Below are positions 26,331-37,093 of a stretch of 64,000 nucleotides of DNA, in pieces. The number at the start of each line of letters is the position of its first letter. Position 1 is the stretch's first letter. The stretch is taken from the NCBI GenBank assembly GCA_028671895.1, contig CM053809.1:3827501-3891500 (forward strand), in the 5' to 3' direction. The position numbers were made by a program, and so were the translations under genes. The stretch comes from Oenanthe sinensis (Eukaryota > Streptophyta > Magnoliopsida > Apiales > Apiaceae). Under the pieces are notes generated by a model. It searched no databases, was not told the origin of the DNA, and saw only the letters and a program-made list of their open reading frames with translations.

Positions 26331-27240
26331 GTTGTACTATATTAGCACTTGTTCATTATTTGTCTCTCCCACTAGTTCCTCTAAAACGACACTGCTCATG
26401 GGTTTATGATTCATCATATAGTCCACCTCTAGGAATCTAGCATTGGTACTAATAATGACATCCCGATCTTTAGGACTATAAAATAAATATCATTTCGTTC
26501 CCATAGGATAGCCTACAAAAAGCCTTACTTCTGTATGAGATTCCACCTTAGTCACATTCTTGTTCAACACATGTGCTAGACAACCCCATATCCGAATATG
26601 TCTTAGACTAGGTTTTGAACCAGTCCATAATTCTTTAGGAGTCTTAGGAACTGACTTAGAAGGAACTAAATTCAAAAGATAAGTTGTTGTTTCTAAAGCA
26701 TGTCCCCAAAACGACTTGGGTAATTCTGAATAACTTATCATCGATCTAACACTCTCCAAAAGAGTACGATTCTTTCTCTCCACTACACCATTCTGTTGGG
26801 GTTTTCTAAGTGCAGTCAACTGAGACATGATCCCATTCTTTGATAAGTAATCCCTAAATTCTCCAAGCAAGTATTAGCCACCACAATCTGATCGTAGTGA
26901 CTTGATACATTTTCCGTGTCGCTTCTTTGTTACAATTTTGTACTCCTTGAACTTGTCAAATCACTCTGATTTACGGTGGAACAAATAAATGTATCCATAT
27001 CTAGAATAATCATCAATAAAAGTGATAAAATATTCATAACCACCTCTTGCTTGAATATTCATGGGTTCACATAAATCAGTATGAACAAGTTCTAACACTT
27101 CTTTGGCTCTATTACCCTTTACCTTAAAAGGCCTAGTGGTCATTTTACCTTCCAAGCAGGATTCACAGACTGGAAATGGCTCCACTGCCAACGAGCCTAA
27201 AGGCCCATCTACTACCAGTCTTTGAATCCTTCTTAAGTTA
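26331..27240 (-). pseudogene. E1 integrase, decayed
   Basis: Integrase motifs run right to left on the minus strand: the zinc-binding tail VCESCLEGKM, the first catalytic Asp in LVHTDLCEPM, DDYSRYGYIYLF, a damaged second Asp region (SDCGG followed by a stop near 26880), then QQNGVVERKNRTL with the catalytic Glu and FWGHALETTTYLLN. At least one frameshift near 26960 and one stop break the frame. Confidence 0.85.
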
Positions 27241-28545
27241 ATATGACCTAATCATAAGTACCAAAGATATGTTTGGTTCAAAGAAGAAGGTTCCTTTGTT
27301 TTAGTTGTTATAGAAGATGTGTTATTTAACACCCTATATTTTAGTTGTAGTGTAGGTTGATTAGGAGTAATTACGTATAAATTATCTTGCAATGTACCAG
27401 AACATATAACAAGTTTATTCTTCATAATAGAAACATTATGATCCAAACAAACATTATAACACCCAAAGCAAGTTTAGAAACCGAAATTAAATTCCTTCTA
27501 AACGAAGGTACATAAAGACAATTGTTCAAAACCAAACTCCTATCATCACCAAAAGATAAATTAACATCTCCCACTACAACTACTGCTACTTTCGTAGCAT
27601 CCCCCATGAACACATATATCTCGCCATCTCTAAGCATTCTGGATTGCTGGAACCCCTGCTAGAATTACAAACATGATCAGTTGCTCCCGTATCTACACAC
27701 CAAGTGCTCGTAGATATAGCCGCTATATATGTTTCTGTAACTAGAGAAAGAGATATACCAGTATTGTTTTTCTTCTTAGGAAGAGGACAATCCTGTTTCC
27801 AGTGACCATTGTTCTTACAGTTTAAGCACTTGCCCTTGGGCTTTTTCACAGTACTACCTTGAACTCCTACAGCTTTCACAACTTTCTATATCTGAGCCTT
27901 TTTCTTCTTCTTAGCTTTCGGCTTAGAAAAAGAAGGTTTCTCAGCCACATTGACTTGAACACTCTGCTGAAAAAGTCCTTCAACTGCCTGAAGTTCTGTC
28001 AGAAGTTCTGCAAGACTATACATCCTCTTGTTCATGCTGTAATTCAAGAGGAACTGTTCAAAAGTTTTGGGTAAACTCATAAGGATGATATCGATCTGGG
28101 TTTCCCCATCAACCTCAGCACCAAGGATATCCATCTCATTCAGATGTGACATCATCCTGAGAACATGATCCCTTACAGGTGTCCCTTCATCCATCTGAGT
28201 GATCATTAAAGCTTTCATTGCTACTTGCCTTGCAGCCCTATTGTGATCTCCAAAAAGGTCTTTGAGATTAAAGAGCATATTTGAAGCAGTGGCCATAGCC
28301 TGATGCCGATGCTGCAAAACACCTGACATTGCTGCTAGAATGTAACATTGTGACATCTCATCAGCCTTAGTCCACTTCTTATAATACTCCTTCTCAACTT
28401 CAGAATCATTCTCAACAGGCACCTCTGGCTTGGGTTCATTAATGCAAAAATTTGTACTCCTCAACAGTCAATACAATGTCCAAATTACGTTTTCATTCAA
28501 TATAGTTAGGTCCAGTAAGTTTGTTGTCCTTAAATATGGTAAAAA
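27241..28545 (-). pseudogene. E1 gag and protease, decayed
   Basis: Gag starts near 28540 (NKLTGPNYIE followed by a stop where Trp is expected) and continues as a 192-codon frame (28464-27886) with the UBN2-type capsid region (AMATASNMLFNLKDLFGD, then MALMITQMDEGTPVRDHVL with one residue variation). An in-frame TAG at about 27885 precedes the zinc knuckle CLNCKNNGHWKQDC (CX2CX4HX4C, complete). Protease follows with the catalytic VDTGATDHV near 27690, then frameshifted segments to 27241 ending in the region just before integrase. Confidence 0.85.
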
Positions 28546-30181
28546 AATGGATTAAAGCCCATTATATCCTGAGAATCATACATATAACACATAATTAGAT
28601 GATGTTTAAAGAAAATTGGTTCCTCTAACAATTATTTAAAATTAAAACACCAACACTTAAACACCATAGATTTCTGGTATGCCACGTTGACTGACTTATA
28701 TACCACCCAAATTTATTTAAATGTTACTTCGGTCCTACTACCAAATAATTAGCCGCATTAGGGTGGTCTATATTATTTTTCATAGCTAAGTATATACCAT
28801 TATTAAATCTTAAATTAATAATAATAATAATACCAGATGCGCCTTTTGACTATGATAAATTTTTGCTCCTAACAATAAGATACTACTAAAATTACAAATC
28901 TAAAGAGTATTCAGACTGACTGGCCAGGCCGGTGGAAGGATTGCCAAGAGGCTAACCACTTTTCTAGATACCAATCTAAATGGCTTGGTAAGCTTCACGC
29001 TTTCCTAGACACCAACGAAAGAATACTCAAAGTTGTGTTATTTTAGATTCTCTTCCGAGTTGAGTGTGAAATCTATCAAAAAGAGGGTATCTTTTTATTA
29101 TTTGAATTCTATGAAACTTAGTACGCCACGTTGGGTGACATATGTAACTTCTAATATTCATAATTAATTTTAGAAGTTTGTTCTAGTAATTTCCATAATA
29201 CTATAGACACCATAAATTATATGCCACGATGGGTGACGCATACATAATTTATATTCACCTTAGTGTTAAATTACATACAAACAATAATGGAGACCATGGG
29301 ATTTAATACAAAATTAATTCTATCTCCCACTTAGTATTTTACTATTAGGATTTTATCTAGATGCATCGCCCTATTTCATTTTTTCGCAGTCCACATGTAT
29401 CATAATAACAATACATATAACACATAACATAGCAGCATACTCATCATGATTAAAGCATAATAAAACAACCCTATGTCCATGTCATTCTAGCATGTGAAGG
29501 GTTAGTATCACATGACATAACAGCACAAACATGGAACACATAGTAGCAATAATCAAGATAAGCAAAAATTATGTAAAACATAATAAAAATACATCCACTA
29601 TTATGGTTCCGAAAATAATCTTCAAATTCATCTCTTGAAAATTTTCAAAAATCTCCTGGTGCCTGTTTGACTGCCTAAACGAGCTCAGAATGGCTTGAAA
29701 AATTTGGATATGTTCGCCCACTCATCCTATAGGTCTCATTCTGCCGTTTCCGAAAAGATATTATTCGCCCCAATTGGATATCGTATGCAAAATCTGTAAC
29801 CAGAACAGCGAAGCAGCCACGAAAATAGCATGCAACAGTGGAAGAACTCTGTTTCTCTCATCTACATTGTTCATAAAATTACATATGATAGATACAACAG
29901 AAAAATCTATTATATTACATCAGAGCATAATCTAAATTGATTACAATTCGAATTACAAGATTACAATCAAAATAGAAATTAAAAATTAAAACTAATCATG
30001 ATCAACCCTCATTATTTAATTTACAACCACGATAAACCACGTGGGATCGAAAAACATAATTACAAACATGGCCATAATAGTGGATAACAACCTGCATCAA
30101 AAAACAATACAAGCCCACCACTATATACATACATAATTACGACATGGACATCATATCATATAACGCAGAATCCTAGAACCT
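28546..30181 (-). other. E1 5' leader
   Basis: No gene was seen. Several repeats of phrases like TATGCCACGTTGGGTGAC at about 28680, 29110 and 29220 suggest old internal duplication. The strand and position between primer site and gag make it the untranslated leader. Confidence 0.55.
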
Positions 30182-30197
30182 AGCTCTTAATGCCAAT
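30182..30197 (-). promoter_or_regulatory. E1 primer binding site, degenerate
   Basis: The minus strand reads TTGGCATTAAGAGC next to the right LTR. It resembles the initiator Met-tRNA site with an inserted base and a substitution. Confidence 0.6.
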
Positions 30198-32471
30198 TGT
30201 TGGGACAATCGAATCATGATGCTGCATTTTATGATATGCAAACGAACGAGTTTGAATAGAAAATTAACCTTAATTGTTACGGTGCAAGCGATTCAAATCC
30301 ACGTCTTCTACTGTATTCCCGTATTCACTTTGAGCGAAATGTGGCCTTCGATCCTCCCAAGGTTGCCTCCCTTCTAGCTTTGAGATCTTGGAACCCTAGT
30401 TCTTGGTTGCCTCCTTGAATGGCTGCTCACAAAAACCCTAGTTTCCCCCAAGTAGCTAGAAGAGAATAAGATGAATATAGGCTACAGTAGGGATCATGGA
30501 TAATTAGGTCGGGCCTTCCAATGACATTCTGTATCCAGCCCAATACCATTAATATTAATTCAATCCACTAAAGAATTAATATTTACAGTACCTCTCCTAA
30601 TGCCGTAATTTAATTATTTAATTTGGCTCCATGCTTATTAAATTCCCCATGTTTAAGCTATCGAATGTTCATTAATTAAATTAATTTTTAGTAATTAATT
30701 TAATCAATATCTTTTATCCTTGATCATCCACTCAACCTTATAATTATGCAAGAACAAATCTGCCAGCAGGAATAAAGCATAATTATCTTTATGAGCTTTC
30801 AAGAGGACATCATCACCCAAATATTTTCGGACACAGTTTCCTTTTATAGTCAATATCCCACTCTGTATGCAATGTCATTGTCCAAAATATAATATTGTGA
30901 TTAACAAAAAATCACATCACATATGAATCAAAACATGTGCATTGCATACAAGTGTCAATCACTGTATTCAGATTTAGAACCTAAGCAATAATAATATTAT
31001 AGAATCTTAGTTCTTTTTTATTGTCAGAATAGAAGAACAATTCTAATATTTTAATCTCGTTCAATATACACAAAGCATACAAATATTATTCAATAATCAA
31101 GATAGATTATTTTCAAATAATATTTCATTCATTCCAGTGGTTTGTTTAACTCCACTTAAACTGTGAACATTTGTTAGGAATCTACATGTAATTTGATGAT
31201 AACATTAATCTTAGAATAATAAAAATTTTATTTTATATAACTGATCAATTGATATGAAAATTTATAAATATCAATTGATCAGGAAACCATTTATCAGTTG
31301 AAAAGTTTATATGAGTCAACTGATTATTTGGACTGTAACATAGGTGTACTTAGTCTATTTCAATCGATAAGGTGTAAATCAATTGATATTATTCTTATCA
31401 ATGGATGTTAGAGTCGATTGATATAGATCATAAATTTATGTGTAAATTAAACTGTCAAATTATAATTATTTGAAGAGAGGAAATTGCACAAGTGAAGGAT
31501 GATCAATTGATATTGAAGCCTCAATGGATGAGAGATCAATTGAAGAAGCCAAGTCAGGAATTGAAGACCATCAACTGATATGAAGACCCATCGATTGATA
31601 TATATCGATTGATATCATTTATCAGTCGATAAGTCATTCAATATCAATCAATCGATGTAAAGATCAATCGAAGAAGAACATCAGTTGATGGATTAAATGA
31701 TGAATCAATTGATATGCTTAACATCAAATTATCAATTGATTGTGACAACACAGAAAGTCTATCAGTTGTAGATCCAGATAACAAAAACACACCTATGGAA
31801 GACAACCTAGGGTGGCTGTGAAGACTCAACCAGTAGCTGTCTTTCAAGTCTGTTTTCCTAAAAAGAAAAAAAGGAAAAAGAGAGATAGACAGAAACAATC
31901 CTAGAATAGGAATTGTAAAATATACTTGTAGTAAATAAATAAGTGTAGTAACATTGTTGGAAAAATATAGAAGTCAGACAATATTTCTCAAATCAACTAT
32001 TCAAGCTTAAGAGCACATTGTAAGATAAGTTGATTCTTTCTAACTTTATAAAAACGAAGCTAGTTTATCTTTTAACCTAGGAACATTGAGAAAAAATATA
32101 TATCTGATGGAAAACCCAATCCATCAGTAATTTTTAAATCTCTCTTTGTTCATTTTAATTTTCAGTTATTTGTTCAAACATATTCTGTCAATCTATCAAA
32201 AATCAAGAACAAATATTAAAAGTCCTAAAAAGTTTTAATATTTGTATTCAACCCCCCCCCCCTTCTCCAAATATTGACATTGTTCTTAGGAATAATAACA
32301 TTTATTATATTATATATAGACAATGGCAATCTAATCTTCTGGTATCCCATTTGATACTAGATTATCCACAATATATAACATACAAACAGTGTTAAAATAT
32401 GTATTCAAGATTCTCATTATAAAGGACAATGTCATATACTTTAAACGAATAGTTCAGTATACTCCCTAACA
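30198..32471 (-). repeat. E1 5' LTR (right copy), split by a solo LTR
   Basis: E1 LTR sequence at 30198-31171 and 32303-32471 is interrupted by a Z-family solo LTR. Without it the LTR is about 1143 bp, like the left copy. It ends CTAACA, followed by the GTAAG target duplication and the nucleoredoxin-like exon. Confidence 0.9.
31172..32297 (+). repeat. Solo LTR of the Z family
   Basis: Begins TGTTAGGAATCTAC like the Z LTR and ends GGAATAATA, where the terminal CA has become TA. ACATT flanks both sides (31167-31171 and 32298-32302), and the unoccupied sequence is preserved in E1's left LTR near 3225. It carries the same ATCAATTGAT-type palindromes. No interior remains, so it arose by LTR-LTR recombination. 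Confidence 0.9.
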
Positions 32472-32748
32472 GTAAGATGGTGCAGCGTGTGTTTAAATAT
32501 CCTGTGGAGTATGAAGACCCTTTAGAGTCGGCAGACCAGGAGCCATATCCTTCACTTACAATTTTCGGGCCTAGAGAAGAGTTCTTTGAACCACATGGTT
32601 CAGACATTGTGAAGAATTTTCGTAGTTTGGACCCATTTACTCGTGAAAAAGCTATCGAGTGTCGGGTTGAAAAAGAAAAGAAAATGAATCTTGATATGTT
32701 CTGGTGTCCAGAAACCATCTTTACAAAATTTGATGGGTCCAGCGTGAG
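32472..32748 (+). pseudogene. Nucleoredoxin-like gene, continuation of exon 3
   Basis: After the target duplication the frame picks up directly from 2243. It encodes the rest of the second thioredoxin-like module: PSLTIFGPREEFFEPHG, then KNFRSLDPFTREKA, which matches the nucleoredoxin pattern of a conserved proline-preceded strand followed by the YPFT-EK helix. TIFTKFDGSSVS then starts a third module. Z begins at 32749 after GTGAG and ends the gene. The rest of the gene is not in the window. Confidence 0.75.
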
Positions 32749-32814
32749 TGTTAGGAATCTACATATAATTTGATGATAAGATTATTTTTAGAATCATAGA
32801 TATTTTATTTTATG

Positions 32815-33355
32815 TAACTGATCAATTGATATAAAAATTTGTAAATATCAATTGATCAGGAAACCATTTATCAGTTGAAATGTTTATATGAGTCAACTGA
32901 TAATTTGGACTGTAACATAGGTGTACTTAGTCTATTTCAATCGATAAGGTGTAAATCAATTGATATTATTCTTATCAATTGATGTTAGAGTCGATTGATA
33001 TAGATCATCAATTGATGTGTAAATTAAACTGTCAAATTATAATTATTTGAAGACAGGAAATTGCACAAGTGAAGGATGATCAATTGATATTGACGCCTTA
33101 ATGGGTGAGAGATCAATTGAAGAAGCCAAGTTAGGAATTGAAGACCATCAACTGATGTAAAGACCCATCGATTGATATATATCGATTGATATTATTTATC
33201 AGTCCACAAGTCATTCCATATCAATCGATGGATGTAAAGATCAATCGAAGAAGAACATCAGTTGATGGATTAAAGGATGAATCAATTGATATGCTTAATA
33301 GAAAATTATCAATTGATTGTGAAAACACAGAAAGTCTATCAGTTGTAGATCTAGA
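32815..33355. repeat. ATCAATTGAT palindrome array in Z U3
   Basis: About 18 perfect or near copies of ATCAATTGAT (variants ATCGATTGAT, ATCAGTTGAT, ATCAACTGAT) are scattered at irregular spacing, not in tandem. The same array occupies the solo LTR at 31240-31790. It ends about 150 bp before the TATA-like box, in the position of upstream promoter elements. Confidence 0.85.
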
Positions 33356-33507
33356 GAACAAAACCACACATATGGAATACAACCTAGGGTGGCTGTGAAG
33401 ACTCAATCAGTAGTTGTCTTTCAAGTCTGTTTTCCTAAAATGGAAAAAGGAAAAAGAGAGACAGATAGAAACAATCCTAGAATAGGAATTGTAAAATACA
33501 CTTGTAG

Positions 33508-33515
33508 TATATAAA
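33508..33515 (+). promoter_or_regulatory. Z LTR TATA box
   Basis: TATATAAA followed by CAAG in the last third of the LTR, a suitable position for the U3/R promoter. The matching site in the solo LTR is changed to a TAAATAAA-like sequence. Confidence 0.55.
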
Positions 33516-33838
33516 CAAGTGTAGTAGCATTGTTAGAAATATAGAAGTTAGACAATATTTCTCAAATCAACTATTCAAGCTTAAGAGCACATTTTTTAAA
33601 TATAGAAGGTCATCTTTTAACCTAGGAACATTGAGCAAAAATATATATCTGATGGAAAAACCAATCCATCAGTAATTTTTAAATCTCTCTTTGTTCATTT
33701 TAATTTTCGGTTGTTTATTTAAACATATTCTGTCAATCCATCAAACATCAAGAACAAATATTAAAAGTCCTAAAAAGTTTTAATATTTGTATTCAACCCC
33801 CCCTTCTCCAAATATGAACATTGTTATTAGGAATAACA

Positions 33839-33856
33839 ATTGGGATCAGATAAGGC
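33839..33856 (+). promoter_or_regulatory. Z primer binding site
   Basis: TTGGGATCAGATAAGGC directly follows the LTR. It resembles TGGTATCAGAGC with a substitution and an insertion. Confidence 0.6.
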
Positions 33857-33896
33857 TTTCAACATACAGAAAGTTTAAAGATCAAGAACAGTCAAT

Positions 33897-35348
33897 ATGG
33901 GCCAAAAAGATTCAGGTGTAAAGATTCCAGTATTAGAAAATGATGAATACTTTCCATGGAAGGTAAAAATGCATCTACATCTTCTTTCTCTCGACCCTTC
34001 CTATGTTCACTGCATAGAGAAAGGTTCTCATATTTCCATGAAGCTAGTCACAGGTGTGAACCCTGATGGAACTCCTGCACTTGACAAACATATTCCTTAA
34101 CTCATCTCTGAGTTCATAGAAGAGGATGAAAAAGAAGTTCTCAAAGATAAGAAGGCCATGAACATTCGGTTTAATGGCCTAGATAAAGATATGTTTGACA
34201 ATGTGATAAACTATACTTCATCAAAAGAGGTATGGGACACTCTTCAAATTCTATGTGAAGGAACTGAACAAGTAAGGAAAAACAAGATGCAACTCTTGAT
34301 TCAAAAGTATGAATCATTTCATTTCAAGAGTGGAGAATCTATCAATGACACTTATAGCAAACTTCAGAAGTTATTAAATGGACTGAAACTATATGTTAGG
34401 GTTTATGCAACTGAGGATACAAATTTAAAATTTCTTAGATCTCTTCCAAAAGAATGGAAACCAATGACTGTTTCCATTAGACAATCTCAGGACTTCAAGG
34501 ATTATACTCTTGAGAAACTTTCTGGTATTCTCAAGACATATGAGTTGGAAATCCAACAAGATGAGGAGATTGAGAAGAATCAAAGAAAGGAGAAAACCGT
34601 GGCTTTGATGGTAAAAGGAAATGAAGAAAATAAGGTAAGTGGCTGTGAAGAAAAGTCCGTCATGATGGCTGGTGATGCTGTTGAAGAATCATTCAAAAGA
34701 GGAAAAGGCAAGTATGAAGAAAATGAAACATGCTCTCAAGATGATTTGGATGAGATTGATGAACACCTTGCATTTCTGTCAAGGAAGTTTTCAAAGCTAA
34801 GATTTAAGAGGAATCCAAATGCTCAAAGGCCTGGTCCCTGTTTAGAAGTAACAATCAAAACAAAAATTTGGTTGATAGATCTAAATTCAAATGTTTTAAC
34901 TATGGATTGGCTGGTCATTTCTCAAATGAGTGCAGGAAGCCAAAACAAGAAATGGAAAAGTCTTATGATGGTATTGATTATAAAAAGAAATACTTTGACC
35001 TCTTGAAATAGAAAGAAAAGGTTTTTGTCACTGAAGAGAAGGACTGGGCTGCTGAGGACAGTGATTCAGAGGAATTCATTAATCTAGCACTAATGGCCAA
35101 ACATGAAGACGAAGAAGCTAGTTCATTATCAAATCAGGTTCTAGCTATAAACTTTTCTGAGCTTACAACTGATGAATGCAATAGTACTATCAATGAAATA
35201 TCCAATGAATTGTACAATTTGCATCTCACTCTAAAATCTCTAAAGAAGGAAAATCTCAAGTTAAAAAACACCATTGATGTCTTAATTGAGAGGAATATTT
35301 TTCTTGAAAATGAACTTGTTTGTTTAGATAGATTTAAGTAGGAAAGTA
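33897..35348 (+). pseudogene. Z gag, N-terminal and central part
   Basis: The frame starts at the ATG in AATATGGGCC. It encodes a DUF4219-like start (IPVLENDEYFPWKVKMHLHL), an in-frame TAA at 34098, and then a UBN2-type capsid (SSKEVWDTLQILCEGTEQVR; LRSLPKEWKPMTVSIRQS; LEKLSGILKTYELE). A frameshift near 34840 precedes the first zinc knuckle, CFNYGLAGHFSNEC, in which the second Cys is Tyr. Acidic EEKDWAAEDSDSEEF and a coiled-coil-like stretch follow. W inserts after 35345 (target duplication 35346-35350) and gag resumes at 50070. Confidence 0.85.
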
Positions 35349-35663
35349 AGTGTTAGGTCCAAAATGTTGTAGAGGGGGGGGGGGTGAATACAACTGTTTA
35401 AAATTAATGAGAGAATAAACAATATGCAGGTAATAAATGATGACACAGAATTTCAAGAATATATCATTATATTCATTGAAGGATTTGCTACAACATTCAT
35501 AAAAGCATCATGATCAGTTGAACAATAAATACAGCAATTAAAGCTAGATTCAACAGATCCTCTCTCTCACTTTTTATTTTACAGTAAATGCTCTCTCTTT
35601 AAAAATTATCGTTGAATAATAGAGATGATGAAAAGTCTTCTTACTAATAAAAACAAAGTGCTG

Positions 35664-35671
35664 CTTTTATA
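35664..35671 (-). promoter_or_regulatory. W LTR TATA box
   Basis: The minus strand reads TATAAAAG followed by CAGC, a good plant TATA box, about 310 bp before the LTR's 3' end. The right LTR has the same box at 49142-49149. Confidence 0.6.
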
Positions 35672-35814
35672 ATCATGTAGTCTTGATCTTGTCCTTTTTG
35701 TGTACGTGGCCCAATCAGGACTTCGACAACAAAAAGTACTTTCCCAACAACTCTGGATCAACCGTTCACAATAAGCCACTTGTCCCTTGAACATTAAATG
35801 TTACATATCTACCC

Positions 35815-36060
35815 GCATCTCGATCTTCGCCTGGACCCATCTCGATCTCGATCTGTGATAATCTCGATCTCGATCTGGGAGAATCTCGATCTCGATCTAT
35901 GAAGATCTCGATCTCGATCTGGGAGAATCTCGATCTCGATCTATGAAGATCTCGATCTCGATCTGGGAGAATCTCGATCTCGATCTACCGTGGATCGAGA
36001 TTTGCCTTTGCAATGTTTTACTTCAATTATAAATCTCGACCCGCATCTCGATCTGCTGTG
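35815..36060. repeat. CTCGAT/GATCTC repeat cluster in W U3
   Basis: Many copies of the ATCTCGATCTCGATCT phrase lie in units of about 21 and 42 bp with short spacers (TGGGAGA, TATGAAG). The right LTR has the cluster at 49295-49500 with one unit fewer. On the minus strand it gives a false RSRSRS-type ORF. It sits upstream of the TATA box, as the palindromes do in Z. Confidence 0.9.
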
Positions 36061-36628
36061 GATCGACATTTGCCTTAGCAAATATGCACACATCCAATGT
36101 TGACCTTCTTTAGTGACTAATTGAGGATTAACCTTTATGAGCAAGTTTCCCTAGCTTCTTCAATTTCTTTTCCTCACTCAATTCAAATGAGATCTTCTAT
36201 TACTGACATGAACTTGCCTCCAATGTCCTGACACTTGATGCAATGGTCTGATTCATAAGTGACTAGTCTTGTAGGGGTTCTTGCTTCTTAATGTCAGTTC
36301 TCATTTGTTGATTAACCTTTACATTATCCAGATGTTGATATACATTACATGAAATCACTTTGGTCTTCTTGATACTTCTTTGACATTAATTTGATTCTCC
36401 ATTAGATAAGTTAGGGCATGAGCAATACTGAGATTGAACTTCTTCTCACTTATGCATCCTTGATTAACCAAATTAGTTACTTGTAGTTACCAAGTATCAT
36501 TACCATTGCTTCAGTTGATTGATTCCATGTGCTTCTTCAGTTTCCCTTGTTTTGCTGTTGTTTTATCTTTTACTTAGTTGAGTTACATAGTAATTAAGTG
36601 TTACAAGTTAGTACACCTATGCCTTTCA

Positions 36629-37093
36629 ATCTCCCCATATTTGATTGTCTAACAATGACAACCAAATTCACAATGAGGATAACTCAACTAACCAGGGACT
36701 GAAAAAGATAAAATAACATTCATAAAGGATCATGTCAACTTGCATAATGCTTGGCTTGATTAATTAACTTCATGTCTATTACTGATACTTCAAGTGCCAA
36801 AATTGGACACCTGTTGGCTCGATTAAATGGCTTCATGCTCTTCTAGAGATTTTCTCTAAGTACTTTGAGAGCACGGTCCACTCAATCTTCAATTATCCTT
36901 CTGAAGTCCTTTTAGCAGTATTACCACCGCCGAACTTCGCGAAATAATTGACGCCTAATATAAACCAGTTTCAAGACACTTAGCTAACTAACTTCTACCT
37001 TACACTACACAAGAAAACAGATAATATATTTTTACAATGCAGGAAAACAAGAAAATAAATTACAACGCAAAAAAACATTACAAGCATAATACA
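36629..37093 (-). promoter_or_regulatory. W polypurine tract and 3' untranslated region
   Basis: Beside the LTR the minus strand reads CAAATATGGGGAGAT, the plus-strand primer tract. The rest, up to the stop codon of the extra ORF at 37094, holds no ORF or other recognised feature. Confidence 0.65.

Larger units (their letters stand above)
2244..32471 (-). mobile_element. E1: degenerate Ty1/copia LTR retrotransposon hosting nested elements
   Basis: Both LTRs start TGTTGGG; the left ends CTGACA and the right ends CTAACA. They lie at 2244-3396 and 30198-32471. The flanks CTAAG (2239-2243) and GTAAG (32472-32476) form a 5-bp target duplication with one mismatch. The purine tract lies beside the left LTR and the primer site beside the right LTR, so the element reads on the minus strand. 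Minus-strand coding remains run in copia order from right to left: gag, protease, integrase, RT, RNase H. It split the nucleoredoxin-like gene. Element X sits in its RNase H, and a Z-family solo LTR sits in its right LTR. Many stops and frameshifts, plus roughly 5% LTR divergence by eye, make it the oldest insertion here. Confidence 0.9.
32749..33838 (+). repeat. Z 5' LTR
   Basis: 1090 bp, TGTTAGGAAT to AATAACA. A C tract after TTGTATTCAA lies about 35 bp from the end, as in the solo LTR, and in mirrored orientation as in X and W. U3 holds the palindrome array, followed by a TATA-like box at 33508. Confidence 0.9.
35351..36628 (-). repeat. W 3' LTR (left copy)
   Basis: 1278 bp, TGTTAGGTCC to TTTCA. 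It has a G run near 35383 followed by TGAATACAACT. It is longer than the right copy by one unit of the GATCTC repeat. Confidence 0.92.

Noticed and set aside
32477..32773. 98-codon ORF as a separate small gene
   Set aside because: It is the continuation of the nucleoredoxin exon, with its last codons from the Z LTR. The first ATG lies inside the former exon.
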